Source of the DNA: Coriobacteriaceae bacterium
GTDB taxonomy: Bacteria > Actinomycetota > Coriobacteriia > Coriobacteriales > UMGS124
Length of the DNA stretch: 64,000 bases
Reading direction: 5' to 3'
Assembly: GCA_019421015.1 (NCBI GenBank)
Contig: JAHZGC010000006.1
Coordinates: 113,968-177,967 of the forward strand
The position numbers and the translations under genes were made by a program. Positions 9,168-18,112 of the stretch are shown one piece after another (positions within the stretch are counted from its first letter, which is position 1; each line of letters opens with the position of its first letter). The notes under the pieces are model-generated. The model was not told the DNA's origin, did no database searches, and saw only the letters and a list, made by a program, of their open reading frames with translations.

Positions 9168-10544
9168 CTACCGCAGCGCTCCGCTGTCGAGCACGGCCGC
9201 AAACCCCGGGGCGCGCCTGAACGTGCGCGCCTTGCCGCTCGTCTCCACCGTCAGCAACCCTCGGTCGACGAGCTTCTGCAGGTCGGCGTAGGCGGTGCTG
9301 GCCGCGATGTCGTGCCGTCGGCTGTACTCCGCGGCGTCCAGGGTCGTCGTGGGCCGGTCGACGAGTTCCAGGAGGAACTCCTGCTGGCGGTGGTTGAGCG
9401 TGCGGTTGGCCCGGATGAGCTCGCGTCGGCGTTCGACAGCCTGGCGTTGCTCTCCCACCCAATGCGCCAACTCATCGAGGCCCTCCTCCAACATGCCGAG
9501 GAGTTTGGAGAACAGCGGGGTCATGTCCACTCCGTAGCGGGTCGAGAACATCTCCTCTCCGAACCGCGGCCCTTTGGCCGTGGCCGGCTCGACGCCCGTC
9601 TGCCAGCGCCAGAACATCAGCGCCAGCGGTACGTGGCCCAGCAGCGGGGTCCCTATATGCGAGAACAGCAGGTTGCGCACCACGACCTCCATCACGGCGT
9701 TCCAGCGGGGGAACACCGCCGTCTTCCACATGGCCTCGCTGCAGAAGAGCAGCAGCATGACGGGTGCCACGTCCGAGGGGTCGGCTTCTTGGAAGGCGCT
9801 CACGATGAAGCTGGTGCTAAATCGGTCGCAGATGCTGTAGCAGGCGGTGGGCGGTCGCACGGCAGGGTGCCAGGGAAGGTCGTCCACCCCTTGGTCGACT
9901 TGGGAGAACAGCTCATCGAGGATGTCTTCGCGGAGCTGAACCCCCGGAGCCGACTCCAACTTGGCAAGCGTCTGGAGCACGTTGGTCGCCAGACGCTCTG
10001 GGGCGTTTGTCGGACGCCGCTCTCCCAGGCAGAGCTCGCGCAGGCTCTCGTAGGGCACGCTCACCCCGTCGAGTGCGAGCGCGCATTCGAGCTCCGAGAG
10101 GCGGGGCGGGTAGAACCCCTTGGCCAGCCGGTAGGTGTCGAACTGCTGCTGCAGCGATCCCTTGGCCCGCGTACGGTACTCAAGGTGGGCGAGGCGGGTC
10201 GAGAAGCCCGGGGTCATCGCGTACCAGCTGCCCTCGTGGCCGCAGCTGCGGTGGCGCCCACAGACCGGCATGCCGGCGCCCGTGTAGCGCACGAACTCAA
10301 CCAGGTTGAACGCGCTTGCGGGTGTCAGGCCCTCTGGCAGCGGCACATCTTCGAAGGCGTCCGGAGACACCAGGGCGTTTGAGTGATGCTTCACAAACTG
10401 TACGATGTCCGGTCGTGTCGGGAACCCGTCTCCCCAGGGCCATCCGTGGGTCTCAACGGGTTCGGCCAAGGGTGCCGGCGGCTCGGCGACCGCCTGGCAT
10501 GCCCGCGGGCCGTTGGTATCGGTCGTGGTGTTGTTGCCGGTCAT
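9168..10544 (-). CDS. Fic-like protein with C-terminal winged helix, probable regulator
   Basis: 458 residues from an ATG at 10544, preceded by a purine-rich AGGGGAGAGGGGG. The C-terminal 70 residues look like the winged HTH found at the end of many Fic-family proteins (LNHRQQEFLLELV, then STAYADLQKLVDRGLLTVE). The middle (about 250-330) resembles a Fic helical fold, but the catalytic HPFxDGNGR motif is absent, so AMP-transferase activity is not expected. I infer a DNA-binding regulator that has lost Fic chemistry. It is divergent from the cytochrome-SUOX gene at 10802 and has a paralogue at 34493-35779 that is also divergent from an exported redox enzyme. An effector-sensing role for the N-terminal domain is a guess. 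Confidence 0.6.
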   Translation of the reverse strand: MTGNNTTTDTNGPRACQAVAEPPAPLAEPVETHGWPWGDGFPTRPDIVQFVKHHSNALVSPDAFEDVPLPEGLTPASAFNLVEFVRYTGAGMPVCGRHRSCGHEGSWYAMTPGFSTRLAHLEYRTRAKGSLQQQFDTYRLAKGFYPPRLSELECALALDGVSVPYESLRELCLGERRPTNAPERLATNVLQTLAKLESAPGVQLREDILDELFSQVDQGVDDLPWHPAVRPPTACYSICDRFSTSFIVSAFQEADPSDVAPVMLLLFCSEAMWKTAVFPRWNAVMEVVVRNLLFSHIGTPLLGHVPLALMFWRWQTGVEPATAKGPRFGEEMFSTRYGVDMTPLFSKLLGMLEEGLDELAHWVGEQRQAVERRRELIRANRTLNHRQQEFLLELVDRPTTTLDAAEYSRRHDIAASTAYADLQKLVDRGLLTVETSGKARTFRRAPGFAAVLDSGALR

Positions 10545-10640
10545 AAAACCCCCTCTCCCCTCACAGCCGCAGTATAGGGCAATCAACCGGTCCCGAAAAA
10601 TCCTATCTTGCGATGCGCGGGAGAGGCGGCCCCTTTTGAG

Positions 10641-10654
10641 TTCGAAAATCGAAA
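10641..10654. promoter_or_regulatory. Candidate operator palindrome, copy 1
   Basis: TTCGAAAATCGAAA lies in the 257-bp gap between the Fic-like regulator and the cytochrome-SUOX gene. The same pattern, TTCGAwwATCGAAA, occurs at 34414-34427 in the gap next to the paralogous regulator, which is why it is proposed as that family's binding site. The surrounding DNA is AT-rich for this genome. Confidence 0.45.
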
Positions 10655-10801
10655 AATATCCCAATCAGCCCGATTTACCTGGTGTTTTTTTGTTCGAATT
10701 GCGTTATTGCAAGAGGGTTTTGGCCGCTATATCCTGCCCAGCGCAGCTGCGATGCACCCATGGGGCACTACCGATCAATGGTTCACACAAGGAGAGACGC
10801 T

Positions 10802-12322
10802 ATGAATGCAGTCAGGAGGCGCGGCGCCCGTGCGGCCGCCGTAGTGGGGCTGTCGCTGGTGGCGGCGCTGGGCTTTGCCGGGTTGAGCGGCGCCCCGAGC
10901 GCCTGGGCCGACGAGACCGAAGGGTCCGCCATCGCCGGGTATTCGGATTTCACCGACCGCAGCACGGGCCTGTACCCCGACGTCCAGAAGAACGCCGAGT
11001 ACCAGAACTCGGGCAACCGCGGCTGTGTCTCGTGCCACGCCGACCTCTACGACGACGTCGACAAGGGCAACGGAACCTACGACCACATCACGACCTACGT
11101 GGGCCTCAAGGACGGCACCTACGCGAGCGACTGCAAGACCTGCCACTCGCTGGGCATCGGTACCACGGGCAACGCCATGAGCGAGAACATCCACGTGTCG
11201 CACTACAGCAACCCCGCCTTCACCGCCCTCAACGGCAACTGCTGGAGCTGCCACTCGATGTACTTCGACGAGAGCGGCGATGTCGTCATGGGCATGTTCG
11301 AGGACGTGCAGTACGAGAAGACCTACGGCGGCCAGAACTTCATTCCCGGCACCGAGGCCAACACCGCGCGCTTCGACCGCATGCGCGGCTGGGACACGGG
11401 CACCATCTCGGGCGTGACCGTGCTGAGCGAGCCGGCCATCGACGTCGCCATGGACCAGGTGGCCAACGAGGAGGCCGACGAGTTCCTCTGCGTGAACTAC
11501 GTGCGCACCGACGGCAACGACGCCTACGCCACCATCGACCCCGAGACCTGGACCCTCGAGGTCAAGGGTGTCAAGGAGCCGCGCACCTTCACCCTCGACG
11601 AGCTCAAGGAGCTGCCGGTGACCTCGACCAACGTGGCCCAGTGGTGCGCCGCCAACGGCATCAACGCCGCCATGGTCGACAATATGCCGGTCGAGGGCGT
11701 GCTCCTGCGCGACCTGGTGGAGGCCTGCGGCGGCCTGGCCGACGGCGCCAACGCAGTCTACTTCACCGCCATCGACGGCTGGCTGCCCAGCGTCAACGGC
11801 ATGAGCGCCCAGCAGCTCATGGACTCCAACGTGCTGATCGTGTTCAGCAACTACGGGCACGACCTGACCGCCTACCAGGGCGCCCCCGCCAAGCTGCTCA
11901 TCCCCTCGTGGGCCGGAGCGCTTTCGGTCAAGAACCTGACCTCCATCAGCTTCGAGGCCGTCGACGAGCCGGTCGACATGAGCGCCGACTTCGGCATCCA
12001 CTCGGTGAACACCTCGTGGTTCGTGAACGACGGCGTGCAGGCCAAGGTGGGCGAGACCGTGGCGATCGAGGGCGCCTCGATGGGCGTGAGCTCTGCGGCG
12101 TTTGACGCACACCCCGTGCAGATCCAGTTCTCGTTCGACTACGGCGACACCTGGACGAGCTTCGACGTGCCCGAGGACTTTGACCCCCAGCAGTGGGTGC
12201 ACTTCACGCTGAACTGGACGCCCGAGCAGGCAGGCACCTACATCGTCAAGGCCAAGGCCATCGGCGTCGATGGCACCGAGCAGGCCGCTCCGTCGAACCT
12301 CATCGTCGTGGTCTCCGAGTAG
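10802..12322 (+). CDS. Triheme cytochrome c fused to a sulfite oxidase-type molybdopterin domain
   Basis: 506-residue exported protein; start at 10802 preceded by AAGGAGAG (10789-10796). The Sec-type signal peptide ends near residue 36 (SAWADE). Three CxxCH heme sites follow at C75-H79, C111-H115 and C147-H151. From about residue 235 comes an 'oxidoreductase molybdopterin binding' domain (LEVKGVKEPRTFTLDELKEL) with a cysteine in the position of the sulfite oxidase Mo ligand (QWCAANG, C282), then a C-terminal Ig-like dimerisation domain (VQIQFSFDYGDTWTSF). Heme and Moco binding are inferred from motifs. It probably exchanges electrons between an outside substrate and the respiratory chain; sulfite is only one possibility. 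A SUOX-like partner gene follows. The same pair recurs at 37630-40085. Confidence 0.82.
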   Translation: MNAVRRRGARAAAVVGLSLVAALGFAGLSGAPSAWADETEGSAIAGYSDFTDRSTGLYPDVQKNAEYQNSGNRGCVSCHADLYDDVDKGNGTYDHITTYVGLKDGTYASDCKTCHSLGIGTTGNAMSENIHVSHYSNPAFTALNGNCWSCHSMYFDESGDVVMGMFEDVQYEKTYGGQNFIPGTEANTARFDRMRGWDTGTISGVTVLSEPAIDVAMDQVANEEADEFLCVNYVRTDGNDAYATIDPETWTLEVKGVKEPRTFTLDELKELPVTSTNVAQWCAANGINAAMVDNMPVEGVLLRDLVEACGGLADGANAVYFTAIDGWLPSVNGMSAQQLMDSNVLIVFSNYGHDLTAYQGAPAKLLIPSWAGALSVKNLTSISFEAVDEPVDMSADFGIHSVNTSWFVNDGVQAKVGETVAIEGASMGVSSAAFDAHPVQIQFSFDYGDTWTSFDVPEDFDPQQWVHFTLNWTPEQAGTYIVKAKAIGVDGTEQAAPSNLIVVVSE

Positions 12323-12348
12323 GCCCGAGTCAGAAAGGCATGCCGATT

Positions 12349-12840
12349 ATGAACGAGTTCAAGATCGCCGGCGCCGTTGCCGGTGCCGCCCTGCTGAGCG
12401 CCTCGTCGGTGGCGCTCGCCGCTCCGACCCCGGCGGTAAACCCCGCCCAGGACGTCCCCGCTGCCCCTGCCGTGCAGGTTGCCGCCGAGCAGGCCCGCCA
12501 GCTTGTGGCCGTTTCGAACGTGCAGGGCACCTTCTCCTTTGACCAGGCTCGCGTGACCCCCAACGCCCAGATCAAGGACGTCTTTGTCAAGGCGTCCGCG
12601 ACGCTGTGCAACACGTTCAACGTGCTCGAGAGCGCTCTGTCCGATTTCTACCTCAGCGTTGGCGGAGAAGTCCCCAGCCCGTACAGCGCCACCGTTGACC
12701 AGATCGCTGAGGAGGAGGGGAGCACCTCCCAGCTCATGGGCTGCTCGTGCACGGCCAACTCGGCCGGCGGATGGGCCGTGGCGCAGGCCCGCGTCGAGGG
12801 CGTCTCGGTGGCCTCGGTCGCCCAGAAGGCCGGGCTCTAG
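12349..12840 (+). CDS. SUOX-like partner protein, N-terminal part of an apparently split gene
   Basis: 163 residues from ATG 12349; an ATG at 12340 lies too close to the AAAGG at 12334-12338. A signal peptide ends near ALAAP (residue 25). The rest aligns by eye with the first half of the intact paralogue at 39267-40085: GTFSFDQ matches GTFGFTQ, and LMGCSCTAN (C132, C134) matches LLGCACAAN, where the second cysteine corresponds to the sulfite oxidase Mo ligand. The frame stops at TAG (12838-12840) at the point where the paralogue continues, and the rest follows in another frame from 12843. This is either a one-base deletion or a genuine two-gene split with coupled translation. Confidence 0.65.
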   Translation: MNEFKIAGAVAGAALLSASSVALAAPTPAVNPAQDVPAAPAVQVAAEQARQLVAVSNVQGTFSFDQARVTPNAQIKDVFVKASATLCNTFNVLESALSDFYLSVGGEVPSPYSATVDQIAEEEGSTSQLMGCSCTANSAGGWAVAQARVEGVSVASVAQKAGL

Positions 12841-12842
12841 CC

Positions 12843-13427
12843 ATGCCGAACGCGGTCACCTTCACCTCGGCCGACGGGTTCTCGCAGACCTTTCCGTTGG
12901 ACTGGCTCTACGAGCGCGGCGCCTTGATCGCCACCTGCGTGGGCGGAGAGCCCATCGAGAGCAGCTTTGGGGGCGTCAACCAGCTGTGGATCGAAGGGGC
13001 CGCGGCCCGGCTCTTTGTGCGCGACATCGTCTCGGTGGAGTTCTGCACGCTCGACGACCCGCAGCCGCCGTCGTTCGAGGCCGACGAGATGCTGTTCCAG
13101 AACCGCCCCAACGCCGGGGTGCGCTGCGAGAGGGATGCGGGCGGCGGCCTGGTCGGCAGCCGTCCCAACCCCGTGGGCGAGCCGCTGGAGTTCGAGGGCT
13201 ACGCCTACGACTTCGACCGCGCGATCGCGGCGGTGGAGTTCTCGCTGGACCAGGGGCAGACCTGGACCCGCTACGACACCCCGGCCTGCGAGCCCGGCCG
13301 CATGGTGTGGTGGAGCTTTGCCTACACCCCCGAGCAGCCGGGCTCCTATGAGCTGCTGGTACGTTCGGTGAACGCCGACGGCAAGACCGGCCCCGTGGCG
13401 GCGCGCTACGGGTTCGACGCCGGATAG
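12843..13427 (+). CDS. SUOX-like C-terminal part with Ig-like dimerisation domain
   Basis: 194 residues beginning MPNAVTFTSADGFSQTF, with no signal peptide and no ribosome site of its own. Residues 5-75 match the second half of the SUOX-like partner (FGGVNQLWIEGAAARLFVRD against the paralogue's VGGTNQLWLGSTPASYFARD). Unlike that paralogue, which ends there, this one continues into a Mo-co dimerisation-type domain (AVEFSLDQGQTWTRYDTP) like the one on the cytochrome fusion. The ATG is two bases after the upstream TAG. If the two pieces are one gene, the encoded protein is an exported SUOX-fold protein of about 359 residues. It cannot be exported on its own. Confidence 0.65.
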   Translation: MPNAVTFTSADGFSQTFPLDWLYERGALIATCVGGEPIESSFGGVNQLWIEGAAARLFVRDIVSVEFCTLDDPQPPSFEADEMLFQNRPNAGVRCERDAGGGLVGSRPNPVGEPLEFEGYAYDFDRAIAAVEFSLDQGQTWTRYDTPACEPGRMVWWSFAYTPEQPGSYELLVRSVNADGKTGPVAARYGFDAG

Positions 13428-13740
13428 CGGAGGGTGGAGGAGAATCAATCTAGAAAACTTGGCCTTCTGCATGGCTGTGATTGCGGCAATGATATATGGT
13501 TTGCAAAGCTCCATACGAATCCAGGGGTTTCTCCGCCGGTCTCCATAATCTGGAATCAATTGCGTAAAGCGAATCATGCAGAACCGCTGGTTTTATCTAA
13601 ACTGATTTTGAATTTTATATACGTCCTTTTTGGTCACCCCAGCCTCCGCCCGGCCGCCCGTCTGCCCTCCCGGTCGCAAGCTGGGGTGACGCTCGTTTTG
13701 GTGCGACCGCCGGCCGCCGTTGTCTCCTTTGCGCGCCGCC
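13428..13740. other. AT-rich gene-free stretch with one long-loop hairpin
   Basis: 313 bp between convergent genes. I see no coding sequence. An 11-bp inverted repeat (13633-13643 with 13680-13690, loop 36) is followed on the plus strand by GCTCGTTTTG and could end transcription of the SUOX module. The rest is unusually AT-rich (around 13555-13630) and may be foreign or a decayed promoter. Confidence 0.5.
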
Positions 13741-14403
13741 CTATCGGATGCCCAGGTTCATGCAGTCGTGGGCGTCGGGCTTGGCCTGCCCCACCAGGCG
13801 GCCGTAGTAGGCGCGGAACTGCTCGGACACCGGGCCGCCGTGGTCGGACGCCGGCTGAACCCCGTGCTCGTCGGATACCAGGAACACCTCGTCGTCGGCG
13901 GCAAGGCCTGCCAGCGGGTCGCGGTCGGCGCGGGTTTCGAAGCGCACGGGCTTGCCCAGGGTCTTGGCCAGGTCGGCCACCAGGGAGTTTGCGCCCGAGA
14001 GGGGCTTGGCCGCCTCGGTGAGCGCCACGAGGCCCGATCCGTCGGCCTGCGCGACCCAAAGAACCTCTCCCTCCATGGGCTGGTCCTGCTGGCCTGCGGT
14101 GCGCTCGGCGAGCTCGGCGGCGGTGAGGGGGGCGAGCGGCTCGTAGGGCTCGGCGGCCATCACGGCGCGGCCCTGGCCGTCCACCGCGAGGACCAGCACG
14201 CCGTCGGGGGCCTGTGCGGTGCCCTCGGCCAGCGTCCACTCGATGTGCTGGCGGGCCCACGAGGCCAGCGCGCGGCTCACGCCCGCCGCCCCGAACGCGC
14301 GCAGGTGGCGGTTCTTGAGGGGGAGCGCCCGGTTCTGGAGACGCCAGCGCACGCTGAACACGGGGTCGTCGACGAAGAGGTCCTCGGGGATGAACTCGGA
14401 CAC
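13741..14403 (-). CDS. Protein of unknown function
   Basis: 220 residues from a GTG at 14403, chosen because GAAAGG lies eight bases upstream on the minus strand; the frame is open further up, but that stretch is Arg/Pro-rich and unlike a real N-terminus. The product is soluble, acidic and without signal peptide or membrane segment. It opens EFIPEDLFVDDPVFSVRWR and contains VLVLAVDGQGRAVMAAEPYE in the middle. I do not recognise the family. Codon use is like its neighbours. It is followed on the same strand by no other gene, so context gives no function. Confidence 0.55.
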   Translation of the reverse strand: MSEFIPEDLFVDDPVFSVRWRLQNRALPLKNRHLRAFGAAGVSRALASWARQHIEWTLAEGTAQAPDGVLVLAVDGQGRAVMAAEPYEPLAPLTAAELAERTAGQQDQPMEGEVLWVAQADGSGLVALTEAAKPLSGANSLVADLAKTLGKPVRFETRADRDPLAGLAADDEVFLVSDEHGVQPASDHGGPVSEQFRAYYGRLVGQAKPDAHDCMNLGIR

Positions 14404-14586
14404 GGCAGGGGCCTTTCTCTTGGGGGCGCGCCTTCGGCAGGAAATCGCGGAGGGCGGGATGTCTTTGCGGGCAACCCTGGGATTGTAGCGCCTCCCGCCT
14501 GTTCGGCGCGTGCAGACCGTGTGGCGCGTGGGAGGTGTGGGGTGGGCCGCCAAGGAGTGCGTCGCGCGTGTGCCGGCGGGGGCCGT

Positions 14587-14715
14587 GCCAAAACCTGCGC
14601 CGCGTGTGCGCCCCGGTTATCAAAAACCCCGCCGCGTGTGCGCCCGCGGGTCAAAAAAGCGCACACGCGGTCACTGTTTTGACAGTTGGGGCGCACACGC
14701 GGCGCGGGTTTTGGC
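14587..14715. repeat. 129-bp nested palindromic repeat, copy 1
   Basis: Outer arms of about 39 bp, starting GCCAAAACCTGCGCCGCGTG and ending with its inverted counterpart at 14677-14715, enclose an inner perfect 12-bp stem (CCGCGTGTGCGC / GCGCACACGCGG). Two further copies, at 23333-23461 and 42984-43112, have exactly the same length. It lies in the 343-bp gap between the unknown protein gene and F2. Confidence 0.85.
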
Positions 14716-14746
14716 GGCCCCGGCCCGGCCGCTGCGGTCTCTTGCG

Positions 14747-16212
14747 CTACTTGCTCAGCGCGTGCTTCACGGCCAGACGGCCCTGGCTCATGGCGTGCGA
14801 GAGGGCATAGCCGTAGTGCATCGAGTAGGGCACCAGCTCGCCGCCGGCGTAGAGGCCCTCGATGGGCTCCGTGGGGCTCTCGCCCTTCTCGTAGAGGCGG
14901 TAGCGCAGCACGCGGGAGTCCTCGTCAACCAGCAGGCCGCCGCAGGACTGGTTGAGGTGCGGGGCGATGCGGCACCCAAAGTAGGGGCCCTCCTCCAGGG
15001 CGATGAAGCCCTCCTCCTTGCCGAAGTCCTCGTCCTTGCCCGTGGCCACCATCTCGTTGTAGTGGGCCACCTCGGCGGCGAGGCCCTGGGGGTCGACGCC
15101 CATCTGCTCGGCGAGCCCTTCGAGGGTGCCGTCGGTGAAGACGGTCACGCCGTCGGCGATGGTGGTCTGGATGGCGTCGCAGTCGCAGCAGACAAAGGCA
15201 ACGAAGTCGCTGCCGAGCTCCTTGGTGTTCACGTACTGCTCGATGGCCATCTCGGTGTTGATGCGCTTGAGCTCGCTCGACTCGAGCATGAAGCGCTTGC
15301 CGTCGACGCCCACGCAGATGGCGCCTTCGCGGGGCAGCGCGAAGCTGGCGTAGTTGACGCTGTCCATGTCGAGCAGGCAGCTCGTGGGCGCCTCGGCCCG
15401 GGCGCTCATGTAGGCGGCGCCGGCGGCCGCGGCCATGATGAGGCCGTCGCCGGTGTTGGTGGGGCAGCCCTGGGCCGGCATGCCCTCGCAGCGGTTGTCC
15501 CAGAGGGGCACCAGGGCGTCGTTATGGTTGTAGCCGCCGGTGGCCAGGATGACGCCGCGGTTGGCCTTGAGGGCCAGCTCGTTGCCGTCGGCGTCCTCGC
15601 ACACCACGCCTGTGACGCGGCCCGCGTGGAGGTCAGCAGGTCGCAGGCCTGCTCAACCTGGTCGGCCAGGGGCGAGAGGCCAAAGCCCCAGTTGACCATC
15701 TGGTGGAAGATGGGCAGGTCGGCGTAGGTGGGGTTGAAGTTGCCCTCGGGGTTGTCGAACTCGATGCCGTGGTCGAGCAGCCAGTTAAGGGTGTCGCCGC
15801 CCTCGCGGATGGTGACCTGCACCAGGTCGAGCTGGGGCTGGTCCATGAGGTACCAGCCGCTGTTGGCCTCCTCGAATATCTCCTCGTCGGACACGTCGAT
15901 GCCCAGCTCGTCGTCCATGCGCGAGTGGTTGCCCATCACCACGCCGTGGCTGTAGTAGGCGTCGCCCCCGCAGGTGTCGTTCTTCTCCACCGCGACGACC
16001 GAGGCACCGGCCTCGGCGGCCGAGAGCGCGGCCACCATGCCGCAGGCGCCGCAGCCGAGCACCACGATGTCGGCCTCCTTGTCCCAGGAGGGCTCTGCTG
16101 CTTTGGCGGCGGAGGCGCAGGTCAGGGCGGTGCCGAGGGCGAGCGTGGCGCCGGTGCCCTTGATGAAGCTCGAGCGAGAGATGGAGGTCTGGACGGGAGT
16201 CTGGACGGACAT
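14747..16212 (-). pseudogene. Fumarate reductase-like flavoprotein with frameshift (F2)
   Basis: The start at 16212 is preceded by AAGGGGAA on the minus strand. The N-terminus has an export signal with a weak Tat motif (ISRSSFIKG, only one arginine) and an FAD motif GCGACG at residues 53-58. The reading frame is homologous to the family up to about 15625 (QACDLLTSTRA) and then resumes in a different frame (GRVTGVVCED) to the stop at 14747 (QGRLAVKHALSK). Relatives normally have about 12-15 more residues at this junction, so a small deletion that also shifts frame is more likely than a single-base error. There is no FMN_bind domain. The LysR gene immediately upstream on the same strand is its probable regulator. 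Confidence 0.75.
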
Positions 16213-16437
16213 AGTGGTTCCCCTTTGCTGTTTGCGGACGTGTGAGATGCATGAGGCCCACGGGCGCGTGCCGCTGCGGAATGCCGTTGCGGAAAGGCGG
16301 GGGCCAGGGGCAAAGAGGGTGCGCACCTTCTTGGTTGCCTGGGCACAGTATGGAGCGCGCCCAGGTCGTGCGGAAGCAACGGGGAGTTGGGGCGGCCTCA
16401 GCTTAAAGTTGCGGCGGTTGCCGACCCGGCAGATAGC

Positions 16438-16628
16438 GCCGCACCCTCGTTCTGGATAGGCGTTGAGGCTGTCTGCATGGTCGTGGCGGGCGAGAAGATC
16501 CTCAGGCGCGCAAGGAAGTTCAGAAGAAGTGCAGGTCAGGGGGGTGTTGGCCGCAAGGTTTTCTCGCTCGCGGACAAATGGGATACACCGGACCTCTCGC
16601 AAGCCTATCCAGAACCCTGATTATGCGG
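16438..16628. repeat. ~190-bp element with inverted ends, copy 1
   Basis: The ends carry TTCTGGATAGG (16450-16460) and the inverse CCTATCCAGAACCC (16604-16617), extended by weaker matches to CCGCAyAA outside. The interior shares blocks such as GGGGTGTTGG with the element at 52350-52552. It lies in a 543-bp gap (16213-16755) between F2 and the LysR gene, in which I see no coding sequence. Confidence 0.6.
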
Positions 16629-16755
16629 AAATACCTCGGCTCCGGGGGCCTGGGAGGTTTGGGGTTGCCGGGTTCCTGGGGCAAACCTGCTTCGCGCGCG
16701 TTCCGTCCGGTCTGCCCCTGCGCCGCCTATTCGGCGATCACGCGGACGTCGCCCG

Positions 16756-17646
16756 CTAAAACAGCTCCTCCCGATGGCCCAGCAGCCAGCTGCGGGCCAG
16801 GTCGGCGAGTGACTCGGCCACGGGGAGCTCGGGCGCCCCCTTGCGGCGCACGAACCAGAAGTCCCAGGTAAAGTCGGGGTCGCGGAAGGGGATCGTGCGC
16901 GTTCCGCCGCCAAAGGCGCTGGCGGCGAAGTCGGTCGTGATGCAGGCGCTCTCGCCGCGGCGGGCGAGGTCGATGCCGGTGCTGATCTCGACGATGGCGG
17001 TAAGGGACGCCGGGTGCACGTTCTCGGCGGCAAGGCGTCCCGCAATGGTGTCGAAGGGGGAGTGGCCCTTGCCCATGGCCACCAAATCGAGGTCGGCCAG
17101 GTCGTCGTAGCCCACCGCCCCGCGTTCGGCCAGCGGGTGGTCGGCGGCCACCAGGAGCACAAAGCGGTGCCGGCTGAGCAGCCGCCGGTCGAACGCGTGC
17201 TCGTCGATGGCCCCCGAGGCAAAGCCGCAGTCGGCATCCCCGTCGCGCAGCGCTTGGAGCACGCCGCTGTCGTTGTACTCCTCCACGGCAAGGCGGTAGC
17301 CGGGGTTGCGTGCTTCGAAGGCCTGCCGGAACTCCGCGCCAAACCGCACCAGGTAGCCGCTCGAGGCCGCCACCCTCAGGGTTTCGGGGGGATCGGCGGC
17401 GATGCTTTGGCGCAGGCTGTCCAGGATGCCCGCTATCTGGTCGGCGCGCTCGTAGAGCAGCCGCCCCGCCCGTGTGGGCTCCACGCCGCGGCTCGTGCGC
17501 ACCAACAGGGCACTGCCCAGCTCGGCCTCGAGCCGGGCCATGGACTTCGAGAGGCCTTGGGGAGAGATGAAGAGCTGCTCAGCGGCGTGGCCGATGCTGC
17601 CGGCGTCGCAGACAGTCTTGAAGGCGACGAGCGTGCGCGTGTCCAT
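16756..17646 (-). CDS. LysR family transcriptional regulator
   Basis: 296 residues, the usual LysR length. The N-terminal winged HTH is clear (MDTRTLVAFKTVCDAGSIGH, then a helix SPQGLSKSMARLEAEL and LLVRTSRGVEPTRAG). The effector-binding domain starts near residue 88 (TLRVAASSGYLVRFGAEF). It lies upstream of flavoprotein F2 on the same strand, separated by a 543-bp gap that holds a repeat element. The LysR family normally activates a neighbouring gene in response to a small ligand; F2 is the natural candidate but is frameshifted here. It is unlike the LysR at 3587 in the effector domain. Confidence 0.88.
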   Translation of the reverse strand: MDTRTLVAFKTVCDAGSIGHAAEQLFISPQGLSKSMARLEAELGSALLVRTSRGVEPTRAGRLLYERADQIAGILDSLRQSIAADPPETLRVAASSGYLVRFGAEFRQAFEARNPGYRLAVEEYNDSGVLQALRDGDADCGFASGAIDEHAFDRRLLSRHRFVLLVAADHPLAERGAVGYDDLADLDLVAMGKGHSPFDTIAGRLAAENVHPASLTAIVEISTGIDLARRGESACITTDFAASAFGGGTRTIPFRDPDFTWDFWFVRRKGAPELPVAESLADLARSWLLGHREELF

Positions 17647-17953
17647 GGGCCTCTCCTCCTGCCTGTGCGCAAGACCTACCTATCGTAGCACCCCGCCGTC
17701 GAGGGCGGCCTCGGAGGCGGGTCCAGTTTGGACACGTGTGTTTTGCCGCCCGTCCCCACCGTGAGCGGCCTGGCGAAGAGACCCCGACCCGTGCTGCGTC
17801 ATGGGTTCGACGCAGGGCAAGGATTCGCAGCGGAGAAGCCCTCGGATCCCCAGGATATCGTCGATGGCCGCGTTGGCCGCTATGTAGCCCATGGTTCGAG
17901 CTGTTCTGCGGCGAGGAGGATGCGGAGCTGGGAAGCTCCGGGGCTGCGGGGCA

Positions 17954-18082
17954 CGGTTGTGCAGGGTGAGTCTGTTTCTGATTGGTGGAACCCTCAACCT
18001 CCTTGTTTCTCTCACCTGGTACTTTGCAGAGAAACTCTCAAGTAAGTCGAGAAACCACCTTTGAGTCAGCCTGCACAACCGC
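17954..18082. repeat. 130-bp intergenic element with inverted ends, copy B
   Basis: The ends CGGTTGTGCAGGGTGAGTCT and TGAGTCAGCCTGCACAACCG are inverted repeats, and the interior matches copy A at 8990-9119 block by block (GTTTCTGATTGGT, AGAAACTCTCAAGTAAGTCG). It lies in a 466-bp gap (17647-18112). The remainder of that gap contains a weak minus-strand stretch (GYIAANAAIDDI) that could be a decayed flavoprotein tail but cannot be supported. Confidence 0.75.
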
Positions 18083-18112
18083 AAGGCTCGATACGCACGG
18101 CGCGTGGCGTCG

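Noticed and set aside
17700..17950. Decayed flavoprotein tail (GYIAANAAIDDI on the minus strand)
   Set aside because: Only a dozen residues look family-like. This is not enough to call a gene remnant.
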